Shown: positions 1 through 11,016 of the stretch, in pieces
Layout of the letters: each line of letters opens with the position of its first letter
Position numbering within the stretch: the stretch's first letter is position 1
NCBI GenBank assembly: GCA_021234155.1
Contig: JAJEKV010000104.1
Location: 498,001-562,000 of the forward strand
Length of the DNA: 64,000 bases
Direction of reading: 5' to 3'
DNA from: Isoetes taiwanensis
Lineage: Eukaryota; Streptophyta; Lycopodiopsida; Isoetales; Isoetaceae
The notes under the pieces: model-generated
The model's input: only the letters and a program-made list of their open reading frames with translations
What the model was told of the DNA's origin: nothing
The model's database searches: none
Translations under genes and position numbers: made by a program

Positions 1-1230
1 AAGCAGGCTGAAGCACTTTTCCTGGGTTCTTGGGGTTAATCGGCTGTGGCCAGACCACAAGGTAAAAGCGTTTTCTATTTGCAGTTGAAGCATAGGAGTT
101 GCGGATAAAGCTGAATGTTTTTGTTTGTCTGAAGAAAAGCTTGAGCATTGCATGTGATTCTGTCGATTTGGCAGTTGGATTCTCTGATTCGGCAGTTGGA
201 CTGCCTCATCTTATCTATTTGGATGTGCGCGTTTATTGTCTTGAGGTAAAACATAGAAGGATTTATTTGCTCCATGCGATGTTTTTATTTACTGATTTCT
301 TATTGATTTCTCAATTCAAATTTGCTTTCAGATTTCGAGGCGGGTCTTTGAAGGACGTTTTTTGCACGATACATTTAAGGTAATGCTTTTGATGCTTTGG
401 AGCTGTAATCTGTTCTGAATTAGGCATCAGAGCACTCCGTTAGTCTTCATTTTGGCAAAACACTAAGCGTAGCTTATCTGAAAACCCAACCTTAGCTTTT
501 CTGTTCTCTCTTATTTTCTCATTCCCGCTTTGCCCTTTCTTTGATAGAGTTAAGTAAAGAGATGATGCTTTACGCATCCACAACCATTTTAGAGTTCATA
601 AAGTGTCCATGTTGCCTTCATGTTTGCTGGAATGTAAAAACTGCCTTCCAGTATTTAAGCATCATAAGAAAAGGTAAAAACTCTTATGTCCATTTTTAAC
701 GAGAGGTCTTCAACGCTTTTTGCTGCTTGCAAGAAAAGTATGGTAAATGTAATAGAGGCTGCTTACGTGTCTTACTAGATCAATGCTAGCTCCACATACT
801 CTAATCCTAAGTAAAACTCGATCGTTTGCATAAGACTTAAGTCTAAACGTAATCTAAGATCATATCAATCTACACGTCCGCTGCTTAGTCTAGGACCCAT
901 TGTTCTTCAATGCTGATTGGTATTATGAATGTTCATGTACTTTCCAGGTATTTTCTCTTTCGATACCTCTCTGCAAGATGCCAGATGGGTTTTTCCTCTG
1001 GTGTAAAATTTAGTTGTGCGTGCAATCAGTGACGCAGATTTTGGCATATGCCGGCATATAATCTTCTTCAGTACTGGGTTTCTGTGAAAGTTTCTAGAGG
1101 AGCGAATATATTCATCTCTCTTTCGATTTTACAAAAGCTTTCCAAGAGGTTTCTCAATTTTTGCTTTTCGATTTGTTTTTACAGGCTGTTATTTGATGCT
1201 GGCGATATTGTCCATGGCAGCAACATGTAA
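1..1230 (+). CDS. Putative 3' exons of an unidentified gene (partial at left edge)
   Basis: Four short open segments can be joined in one frame across good splice signals: 1-61 (donor AAG|GTAAAA), 332-379 (acceptor TTTCAG, donor AAG|GTAATG), 948-1000 (acceptor TTTCCAG, donor CTG|GTGTAA) and 1185-1230 (acceptor TTTTTACAG), ending in TAA. Phases agree at every junction. The joined frame gives 20 + 16 + 18 + 14 residues, including RRVFEGRFLHDTF near the middle and FDAGDIVHG near the end. I do not recognise the family. Agreement of four phases argues for a gene, but the exons are short and AT-rich introns offer many chance signals, so this could be coincidence. It would be convergent with NUP133 on the other strand. 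Confidence 0.33.
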
Positions 1231-3165
1231 AGTTTTATCTCATTATTCTCTATCTATTGAAGATGATCTTATTGAAGAGCAATGCTTATTGAAGAGCAAT
1301 GTCTTTGTGGTGGCCACTCCGTGCAATTGGTTTTTTTTCATCCTTCTATTTTTTTGATGATTCTTGCATAGGTTTTGAGCCATGTTTCGTGGGCTCCATA
1401 GGAGTTGTGGCCACAAACAAATAACATGTGATATATTCACATTCGAAGACTCATGTTTATTCTGCCAAACCATTTGTATGGTGTATCTACTGCTAACAGC
1501 GATTAAATTTTTTGGCTCTAAAGGTTACCTGCCCCCATTTCCCTTCTCTCTCTCTCTCACACACACACACGTTTTTGTTAGTCTATATTTATTCCCGTCT
1601 AATATTTGCATAGTTTGTTATTCCTATTGTTTGTTTGCAGAGATATGATGGTCTAGGACAAGAACTTCAAGAACATTTAGCCTATATATTTAGGTCTCGC
1701 TACTAGCATATCCATCAACAACGTGTATACAATTTGATGTAGTATTGTGCAAGGGTTATTTTTTCTGTATTGAAGATCAAAGTCACAACATCAGGTATGT
1801 AGCATTTAATTTATGCTCAGCATAGGCTGTTAAATGCACTGGAATCTACATTTATCGTGTTTACCCATTCTTTGTAAAGCTGGCTAGAGACAAAGTAATA
1901 ATTTTGACACTGCCAATTAGTCCAGAATTCTTAGATTGTCGTTGGCTAAAGGCAAAGTAATAATTCTGTCATTGCCAATTAGTCCAGAATTTTCAGATCA
2001 AGAAACAAAGTATTTGTATTTTTTCCATTGTTCCTCTCTTCTTTCCTTTATGTACTTTTATACAATTGCAGTTCATAGGGTTGATCATATTGGAAGGACA
2101 AGCCCTTAATTTTGTGTTGTATACGAGGAATCACGCCAATGCACATGAACATATTTGTATGACCCAAAATGGTGCAGTTGCTTTATGTTTGAAGTTGAGT
2201 GCAGAAAAGGATACGACGCTTTAACTGTTATGGCTGAAAATGCTCATTCTTGCTGCATAAACATGTATTTTATGGCACATAACATGCCTGATCACCATGC
2301 ATTATTAAGCTTTCCATCTGCTTGCACGATTTGAGATTGCATTGTTGATTTTCCATGTATTATGAAAGTAGATGAGGTGGGAAGGCAAGCAAATTGCTTC
2401 AATTAAGCCTCAGTTAGCTTTAGCACCATAGCAAAAATTGTGCTTAATTTGTTGTATTATACTTTATGGCTATTTCAAAACTACAGTGTTGTAGATTTCT
2501 CCACTGCATGCTCGACCATTCTGCAAGAAATATGTTCAGGGAATTTGCAAACATTATCATTGTTTGAAGAATATCTTTTCAATTTATACTTCAGGAAGTG
2601 CTTTTCAATACACAAGGTGATCTTCCATTTTAGATAAAATATGGTAGTTTATTTACAGGCATGTTCATTCCAGAATGGAGTTAGGCAAGATAGGTGACAT
2701 GTAATAGAATTGGATATGAACATGTTATTGTGAACAAATACTAAACTGATAGAAAAAATACAAGTCTACACCACTCTCTAAGATGAGGCATTGTATTTAC
2801 AATCATGCTAAGTCCTCAGTATTAGCAACGTCCCAACTAAGTCCCAAGTCCTGCGTCCCAACTAATTGATGCATGCATGACGTGCAACTTTTTGTGTAAT
2901 GGGGCATGGAGTTGGTGCACACCTTACGTTGATAAATGATAAAACATGGGGCGTGGTTTTTTGCACAATTTGCTTTCTATGTAGAGAAAGCTAATCCATG
3001 TGAATTAAACAAATGGCATTTTGGATAGTTAGGGTAGAATTAACATCAGATTATTTGGTTGAATGATTGCTTATTTGTAAATTGTTTTTGCCCTACTTAT
3101 TACCGAACAAACATTTAATAGAGATGTGCCATAGAATTTAAAGTGAATTGTCTCCATGTTATAGT
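1231..3165. other. Intergenic, no gene seen
   Basis: AT-rich DNA without a supported reading frame. It holds a short TC/CA microsatellite near 1,549-1,571 and a two-copy tandem repeat listed separately. If the upstream exons are real, the first few hundred bases would be their 3' untranslated region. Confidence 0.6.
1881..2000. repeat. Two-copy tandem repeat, period ~62 bp
   Basis: The segment starting TGGCTAGAGACAAAG at 1,881 recurs at 1,943 as TGGCTAAAGGCAAAG. Both copies run into the same TGCCAATTAGTCCAGAATT, with a few substitutions between them. Confidence 0.8.
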
Positions 3166-3270
3166 AATATTTCTTTACTTGACATTTTGCTGTGTTAGCA
3201 TCGCTCCTGCGCTGACACATATTGACAGCGTGTTTTCCTAGCAGAATGCCAAGTAAAGAAACATTCTTAT
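3166..3270. mobile_element. Short foldback (MITE-like) element
   Basis: TTTCTTTACTTGACATTTTGCTG (about 3,170-3,192) is matched in inverted orientation by the segment at about 3,239-3,264 (CAGAATGCCAAGTAAAGAAA on the plus strand). The arms are about 25 bp with few mismatches and flank a ~45 bp centre. No protein is encoded. Length and structure suit a small non-autonomous DNA transposon; I could not define target duplications. Confidence 0.6.
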
Positions 3271-3311
3271 ATATGCAAAGTTAATACACAGTCATTAGAC
3301 AATCATGTTCG

Positions 3312-3415
3312 ATCTTGCAAGCATCAACCTATGGTGTTGTGGAAAGTTGCATATATGAATATTAAAGGCTAAGTAAAAACACATCCCATGACATTAGCCC
3401 GGCAACGCCGGGCAC
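3312..3415 (+). mobile_element. Upstream Helitron 3'-terminal segment, final CTAG lost
   Basis: It contains the hairpin GCCCGGCAACGCCGGGC (3,397-3,413), identical to the terminal hairpin of the Helitron that ends at 3,792. About 85 bp before it also matches, with substitutions, the sequence before the second hairpin. After the hairpin, the expected ACACGTTTACTAG tail is replaced by the Rep-coding fragment, so this terminator is broken exactly at its end. Confidence 0.75.
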
Positions 3416-3690
3416 AAGTTCTTTCCATGGCTAACGTCATACTTCAAGTGCCATATCAATGTTGAGGTATGTGCTGCTGTTAAGGCCGTTAAATATTTGT
3501 ACAAGTATGTCTACAAAGGGCCAGATATGATCAATGTGAACTTAGAAGCTGCGACTGATGGTGCATCTACTAGCAGGGTATCTACCATAAACTATGATGA
3601 GGTTGAACAATTCTTGAATGCATGCTATTTCTCAGCTTTTGAGGCATCACGGAGAATTCTCTCATATGACAATTTCCATTCTTGCCAGTA
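3413..3690 (+). pseudogene. Helitron Rep (replication initiator) N-region fragment
   Basis: The frame from 3,413 reads a Helitron_like_N signature: CHINVEVC, then VKAVKYLYKYVYKGPD, and further on YDEVEQFLNACYFS and FEASRRIL. In intact plant Helitron helicases these motifs lie upstream of the HUH catalytic motif and the Pif1-type helicase. Here only about 92 residues remain, with no start, HUH motif or helicase, so it cannot act alone. It is fused to a Helitron end at its 5' side and runs into a second Helitron end at its 3' side. Identity rests on motif recognition; the pseudogene status is clear. Confidence 0.8.
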
Positions 3691-3792
3691 TCACATGTGC
3701 TGTTGTCGGAAGTTGCACATATGAACATTAAAGGTCGAATGAAAATACATGCCAGGACATTAGCCCGGCAACGCCGGGCACACGTTTACTAG
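3680..3792 (+). mobile_element. Helitron 3' end (hairpin plus CTAG), plus strand
   Basis: Hairpin GCCCGGCAACGCCGGGC at 3,763-3,779 is followed by ACACGTTTACTAG ending at 3,792 and then T. This is the canonical plant Helitron 3' structure: a GC-rich hairpin ~12 nt before CTRR, inserted between A and T. The 5' TC end of this element was not located. The same terminus occurs in inverted orientation at 16,259, 26,658 and 36,274. Confidence 0.88.
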
Positions 3793-3814
3793 TTGCATAA
3801 CCTTAAATACCTTC

Positions 3815-4545
3815 TAGGAGGGTATTGTAGAACAAAGGTGATGGCATAGGAATTGTTCAATGGACATTTCAATGTAATTATTGAAGCAGACACATAATAA
3901 GGATATTTTGTAATTAGTTATGCGTGGATAAACCATCTAATCTTATCTCATAGCTGTCTAGCCACCTTGAGCTCAAGGTTCTCAATCACATTGCATAAAC
4001 GGTCTTTAAAAACATGTGACAAGACCTTCATGCTCAGGTCTAGAACTTCAAAGTCCAAAAATCTCATGCCTTGATCTTTAGGTATGAAAGCTCTGCTCCG
4101 ATCCATCGCTCGAAAGTCAGGTTGCTCAAGGCTACAATTGCCAACTTAGTTAGTTTCCTCTTGTAGTGAGTTTTAGAGCCAATGGAAATATACCGTGAGC
4201 CAGGACTTGCATCTAGCCTGTCGCATTCTAGATACCCAATCACATTGCATTGCGATTTTGTTTCGTCTTGTATCTAGTTTTAGAGCCAATGGAAACATAC
4301 CATGAGCCAAGACTTGCATCTGGCCTCGCATTCTACATTCCCAATCACATTGGTATTGTAGAACAAAGGTGATGGTCAATACGAATTGTTCAATGGACAT
4401 TTCAATGTAATTAATTGAACGATATGCATGGGATAAACCATCTATACTTATCTCATAGCTGTCTAGCCACCTTGAGCTCCAAGGTTCTCAATCACATTGC
4501 ATAACGGTCTTTAAAAACATGTGACAAGAAAATTTCGATATAGGT
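3815..4545. repeat. Interleaved direct repeats
   Basis: A ~200 bp segment beginning GGTATTGTAGAACAAAGG at about 3,822 recurs from 4,351, both copies continuing to AAAACATGTGACAAG with small indels. Between them a ~95 bp unit (GAGTTTTAGAGCCAATGG, about 4,167) is repeated in tandem from about 4,260. No gene is supported here. Confidence 0.75.
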
Positions 4546-4662
4546 TCTCACAACCAGATAGAGCTTAGCTTAATTCTCGCTCAACGACTTCAGCCTTCAC
4601 AGTCAACAGGCGTTAGTATATGTACTATGGACGCAATTCTATCATTTTAAGATGTTGCTTTC

Positions 4663-7600
4663 CTAAACAATCATCTCATCACTTTCATGCCCATCAAAAA
4701 CAGGCTCAGCTAGCTTCCCTAGTTTTATGGCAGTAAGCATAGCTTCCCCAACCTCAGAAAAGTCGGGGATCTGCATCAAAACATCCTCTACTGATTTGGT
4801 TATAGAATCAAAAGTTTGCATGCCGTCATCTTGCAATAGGGGCATAACTTCGTCAAATGGTGTGCCGTACACCATAGAATTGGCACCATAACATCGTTCT
4901 GATGCTTGATAAAGAGATGTCATTTTTAGTGCTTCACGTTGCTGCTCAGCACTCCACCCTTCCTCTTGAGATGCTTGCTTCATTCTAATCCAATCATCTT
5001 GGCTAGCTATTTTCAACCAAGCAGCTTCTAATAGACTCTTATTACCGATTCTAAATGCATCCCCCGCCATTGCAAAGAGATCAAGGGACTGGAGAATCAA
5101 TTCTCGCACTCCACTGTTCAGGCAAACTTCAACTAATTGCAAAGGTGTGAGCACCTCAGAACCAACAGCTCCTAAACTTGCAGCGAGTTCCTGGAGGGTT
5201 ATAAAAGAAAGGTTTAAAGTTATGTTTTTGCATTCACCAATGCATGTACAAAGTTATTATCCTTGATTTAAAAGAGATCCAATACAAACCTGAACCTTGA
5301 GGATTTCAATATCAGCATCAATCCGCGCTGCCTTTTCCTGAGCTCCAGATCCACCACCTGTAAGAGTTTAAACCTTGAAGATATGAACATATACATATTA
5401 AGCTACGGTCAAATAAACATTTCTCAATGGCTATAACAGCAACTTTCTAGCAGCACATGCAAGCTAACATAGCCACAGGCGGATGACAGATTTCAATAGA
5501 AAGACTTCCTCACCAGCAAGTGCGGCTAATTTTGCCAGGTACAATAGGCGTTTACGTTTGGAAAATTTTATTTCTCTATTTGGCTTCCCCACTCCTGACA
5601 TTTCGAAATGCTCGGATCTTCTGCCATCTGAAAGTGCTAAAGAATGTAATGTATTTGATGCAGACTGAAACCGCTGCATATATATATCATGTAGCCATGC
5701 TAGAGATTTGTGGTCATGAAGAAAAGATGCCAGCTCTTCTTCAAATTCTTCTCCAAGACGCAGCAGCCTTGAAAGTTGTCCTTTTTGAAGGCATTGCTCA
5801 AAAACGAAGTTACTGAAACGACCCTCTCTTAAACCCATGCTTTCATGCTGCAGGTGTACATAATAAGTAAGCACACAATTTTATCTGTATTTCAAAAAAA
5901 GCAAAAATCTAGAACTTAAAGAAAGCGTTTCATGTTACACATGAACGTTTTTCCAGCACAAGTCAAAATGAGTTAAACAAACAACTAATTCCACAGGTCA
6001 CACTGACTTAGACTATGCCTTGCTTACCATTAGTCCCTTTAAACAGACAACATCATTCAGATCATTGCCGATTGTTGAGTAGTCAACATTATGGCATCCT
6101 TGAAGGTTCCATATTCCAGCACAAATCAAATAAATCAACAAACAACACCCCACAGGTCTCACTAACTTAGACTATGCCTTGCTTACCATTAGCCCCCTTA
6201 AACAGTCAACATCATTGAGATCGTTACAGATTTCCCAAAGTGTCTGATACCCAGCATGACGCCTAGCAAGAGCCATCAATGGGACATATTTCTCCTTCAG
6301 AGTTCCAAGTTTTTGCTGTTCCCTGTTTTCCACTGTAGTTGCGACCTAAAAAGTAGAAGCATTCATCAGTCCATTATGACTTTCAAGCAACAGTTGAGGT
6401 GGCTACCTGGGCTGCCTCATCTGCAACTTCTCTTGCATGCTGCTGAAGCACACCAAATAGTTTCTCCCTCCTGTCCCAGTATTCCATCTGCAAACCTTTG
6501 TATTCTTCCTCACGCTCCACCTTTGCTGTTATTGCACCTGCATAACTTTCCAATACAATATCTGTGAGCTCCTCCAGTCGTAGAATCAATGCTTCCTTCA
6601 TGGAAGGTTCCGCAATATCTGCCTCAGTTCGCAGGTCAATGATTAATGCAGCAACTGCCCATACACCAGATCTAACACTAGCCTTGCAATACCATGGTGT
6701 TAAACCTTCAGGTGCCGGATACCAAGCCTGCTGCATATCTCTGTAATGGATGGCAGCCCTTAATGGTATAGTACAAGCATCTGCAATTTCACAGAGCCGT
6801 TCAATTCGCAACTTCAAAGATTGATCTTGACCAACAATAGCATGGACATGTTGTTCAAGGCATGCAAAGAATTCTTCAAACTCTGACACTCGAGTGAAAA
6901 AGACTTCAGCTTTATCCCTTTCCATAAGCATCACATTCTTCCTCCGAGCTTTTTCACCAACGACTTGAATTGTATCCCATAAGGCTCCAGACACATCACT
7001 CAAATCAATTTCTGATGGTTGCTGGCCTGAATCCTCAAGCTGCTGTCGTGCCTCTGCACGAGCATTATGCAAGTCTTTGAGCTCAATTACAGCAATAAGC
7101 TTCTCTGCATGCTCCATGATAGCATGCAATGCGCTTCCTGAACAGCATCAAATCAATTTTTATCAAAAGATAGATACTACGACACTTACACAAGATATAC
7201 TCACTTTGTTGATGCTTAAGGACGTCGTGGCATTTGGAGGCTACCAAGAAACTCAAGTATTGCTGGTGTCGCCGCCGTTTCTCAAGCAGCTGAGAAGAAA
7301 CAACTAGCATAACTGCAGCTCCGGCACCACCAGTCATCCACTGCTTTGCCAAGGTATCAACGATCACTTTGCTAGTTCGTACAAAAACGTTTGTTTCTCC
7401 ATCCTGTCCAAAGGCACCAGCCTGCTGCAACTTTTCTAATACTCCAGTTACTTGCTTGGAAGATAAATACAGTTGGAAAAGGCGTCCTACTGTAGCTTCG
7501 GCTTCTTCATCCAACAATGGACGTTGCCTTGCTCTTTTCTCACCAAGGGACTCTTTAGCCCCCTTGTCTAGATTAACACTGAATGGTGTTGCAACCAAAT

Positions 7601-10081
7601 GCTTTTTATTTGTAAGAGATTGATTAGCAATATTGAAAGCATGTGAAAAGCTTGGCTGTTGAGATGCACAAAGTAATACTGCTTTCTCAGGCACTGCCCA
7701 GACACCTGCTTTCTCTGTAAGTACAATCCAAGCCCCACCATTATTTTCCTCCGAACCTGAGAGAACTGATGCATCCAGGACTCTTCCAGCATCCCATGCA
7801 AGAGTGAATTGATAAAGCCGTGCAACCCCATGCAAATAATATGCAACAGTGGCTGTACCATCACTTACTAATATCATTGCAGAGCCATCGGGCTTTCCAC
7901 CAATCCGTAGGCGTATTGAATGTAAAAAGTCTCTAGTTTCTAACTTTGCTTTCTCAAGAATAACCTGCACGGATGTTTTCTTTTCCCCACCCTTGGAAAA
8001 TATGTTGTTGAACACCAAAAGTGAATACTGCATGAAGCTGGAGCCGGTAGCCTGATCAGCTGAAACTGATGCGGCTAATACAGTAAACGACTTCTCAGCA
8101 TCATCTTGGACCTGCAGGTCCAAGAGTCGCACTTCCTTCTGGCCAGAGAGTCTATCTTGTAAACTTTTGTCTTGTGATATATCATAGAACCAACTTTCTG
8201 ACATGCTTTTCCCTCCTGAAATTTCTGCATCCCAGCACTCTATACCGATTTCTGTCAAAAGAAGAAACTGGCATAAACCCTTACTTGAGAGACCAGCATT
8301 AGACTTCCAAACTAAAGATCCTGCAGCAAAGTGATCATGGTTGGAGGGACTGCTGCCTTTTCTTTCGGCCTTATGCGGATCACGAACATGTTCCCATAAT
8401 ATGCTCCCTGGAGTGCAGTCAAGACGCCATAAGTCTCCATTTCTGGAGCTCATAAATACAACTGCATTCACATTTGAAGTGCTGCAAGCAATTAAGGCTT
8501 TTCCCAGTGAAGAACTATCACTATCTGCTGAATCCAGCTGCTTATCATTTATAGGGGAGGCCAAGAACGAAAATTTAGATGCATCAGAATACACATCAGG
8601 CCAATATATGACTCCCAGGCTTTTCTTACTGCACATTACTAGCCCAGCAGAATTGCACCCTTTTATCACGCTGGTAATACTTTGATCTTCTTCATGACGG
8701 CTTATCACAGAAACTAACCACTGATCTCCATGTTTTGGATCTACCTTATATCTGTCAGCGGTGCAAAACTGTGATGGGATTTCAAGCACAATAGGCTCTT
8801 GTGAAGCACCTCCAAGATGGCTCCATATATGAATCTGATTTCTGTATACCATCCAAGAAAGACCGATTTTACCATCAATCCCACCAAGTGTACCTGGTGT
8901 ACCTGTAAAATATGACACTATTTAGAAACAAGAAACTGAAAGGGTATCGGAGAAGAAATGCAAACAGCACAACCCTATATACCTCCTGAACATGATGCAG
9001 AAACAATTAGAACATGCCTGCTCTTTGCTTGAATGTCGATCCTGCCATTGCATTCCGAAGTTGATGAGGAAAATCTGATATAAAAGTCGGTTCACTTCCA
9101 TGTGCCGCAGACCTATCTTCACTTCTTAACATTGGTGTTACTCTGCAGAAAGAACATTGAATTTACAAAAATATATTCATTAAATGGTGGAAAGGAAAAA
9201 TATATAAGAGCAAACAATGACTAATAAGATTTACTTGAATGCAGTATTGCAGAGCTTAAACATGTTCCAATACAATTACTGGCTAAAAGTTGGAATGTCG
9301 TTACACTTTTCCTGTGCATGTGCTTACCATAAGAAAGCATGCTTTTCTTCAAACAGCCCAAATGAAGAGAATTAAAACAAAAGTGCGGCCATAGAAATGG
9401 GGGTTAAGTTAATTCAAGTGCTTAAAGTCTCATTTCAGTGAGATAAGAAATTCTGCCATATAAATAATTTGACCCAATGACTACCGCATAAACCACTCTT
9501 CATATAATTTTACATGTTCATGCCAAAGATCATAGGTAATTTAAACATGAAAATATGCAACTCATCGTGGTATTCTGATCCCTAAAGATGCTTATTTTAT
9601 ATTTCATGTGGGAAAAAAAAATATGTTCTAAAAAACTCCTGTCCCTTGCTGTGCAATGCCAATAACTGAGCATGTCCAATATGTCGATAAAATTGAAGTA
9701 TTACAACGACAAGATAGCTCCATATAATAATCTTTTGTACTTGCTCAAAGTCCTTGACAGTAAAAAATGTACTACTTTACTCGAGTTAATTACCAACAAG
9801 CAATAGTTCACCAAATGTAATAAATAAAATCTATAACGTCGGGCAAACCTGGAGGTCAATGCGGATTGTTGCAGCCATGGAGAAGGGGGTGGAAGCATTC
9901 CGCTTTCCGGAAGAGAGGCATCTGTGGAGAAACGGGAAGAGGGGGGCGTAGCTGCTGCGTCTCCAGCTGCCAATCTACGATCTGCTTCATCTTGCCTGCT
10001 CAAAGCAGGTGTTCTTGCTAAAGAAGAAGAAGTTCTGGTCCGGCCAGCTCCTGTCCCCGTTCTAGACGCCGGAGAAAACAT
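4663..10081 (-). CDS. NUP133: Nucleoporin NUP133, complete 8-exon gene
   Basis: Scaffold nucleoporin of the Y (NUP107-160) complex, in the outer ring of the nuclear pore. Exons, in order on the minus strand: 10081-9849, 9142-9018, 8902-7205, 7137-6407, 6345-6187, 5847-5514, 5357-5290 and 5190-4663 (TAG). Phases join without a break to give 1,291 residues, the usual plant NUP133 length. The N-terminus MFSP followed by a Ser/Arg-rich stretch resembles Arabidopsis NUP133. Residues ~85-560 (exons 2-3) correspond to the beta-propeller, with IHIWSHL in the first blade; the rest is the alpha-helical stack, with YQTLWEICNDLND in exon 5 and EVGEAMLTAIKLG near the C-terminus. All introns are GT-AG except intron 2, which uses a GC donor (CAG|GCATGT). 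Exon 3 could alternatively start 9 bases later. No stop or frameshift is seen, unlike the surrounding repeats. Confidence 0.93.
5952..6112 (-). repeat. Decayed duplicate of the end of NUP133 exon 5 and its donor
   Basis: Within intron 5 a ~160 bp segment repeats the 3' part of exon 5 (6,187-6,235) plus intron sequence downstream. On the minus strand the copy still reads NDLNDVVCLKGLM followed by the same GTAAGC donor (exon boundary near 6,035). The two copies share CTTAGACTATGCCTTGC on the plus strand. The upstream part of the exon is not preserved and no in-frame acceptor is visible, so it is probably a relic and not a used alternative exon. Confidence 0.72.
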
Positions 10082-11016
10082 GTCTACTAGGCTCTGCGCC
10101 TGCTCTTCGTTGCAAATAGGCCTCTAAAACCAAAACAATGTTTTACATTGTTCCCTCCAGACCCAATACACGGCCCCGTAAACAATAGTTAGGCATGATT
10201 CTGCCCTGGCATCCAATGTTACACCGCCACATGGCATTTCCTGCTACACTTTCTTTTCCAGTAAGAGGCGCCTCACATGAAATTTTTAGCATTCACATGA
10301 ACTAAATCTGAGACGGCCGGTTTGACGTCTGAGCCGTTCGTCCCCGAACTGCTAGAGCAGTTCATACCTGAGCGTCTCCAACGGCTTGACGTCCGGCAAG
10401 TTTTGCCGCTGACATGTGAGGCGTCCCTAAGTGTTACTAATCTTCTGATTTCTAGTGACATTCTTTGCCTAGACTGTCGGATCGGCGCACATTCTTTGCC
10501 TAGACTGTCCGATCGGCGACACGTGGTGCAAAATCAACACCTAACTGTTCTCCACGCTATAGGGAAGCCCACTAAATGGACTTTCCTATATGCGAAAACG
10601 CAATAAGCAACAGGTCGCTAGAATCTAGAAAACAGAAACATGAGAATATTCTTTAAAAATACTTTAATTTTTGAAAAGAGTGCAGTAGACCGGTTCAATA
10701 CTCTAATTTTTTTGAGCGGCTGGAAAAACTTGAAAAAAGTGCCCTTGAAAAACGCACTTTAAAAGCATGTTAAAAAAAAGTGAGAAATTTTTATTTTTTA
10801 TTCTTGGGGGTGCCCATTGGTTTAGACTTAAGCGCAAAAATTCTAATAGCTTTCGTGTCACGAACCTCAACGGTTTTTGCACATGCCACATAGCAACATC
10901 TTAGAATGAGATAGCCTATATTACAAGGCTAGTAACATGCAAAATAGACAAAACCAGGTTTAAGATATGAGGCGTCAAAGTTAAAGGGGTATTGGTACCA
11001 CCCGAGCTGCGGTGCT
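10082..11016. other. Upstream region of NUP133, no gene seen
   Basis: This is presumed to include the NUP133 promoter and 5' untranslated region, but I can point to no specific element. A 31 bp direct tandem repeat (ACATTCTTTGCCTAGACTGT at 10,458 and 10,489) lies inside it. The last bases before 11,017 flank the LTR retrotransposon. Confidence 0.55.

Noticed and set aside
5483-5816. Plus-strand open frames overlapping NUP133 exon 6
   Set aside because: They are antisense shadows of a well-supported exon.
8983-9017. Extension of NUP133 exon 2 to the GTATAT donor (reading HVLIVSASC)
   Set aside because: Attractive residues, but that stretch is in a different frame from the rest of exon 2; in the correct frame it contains TAA.
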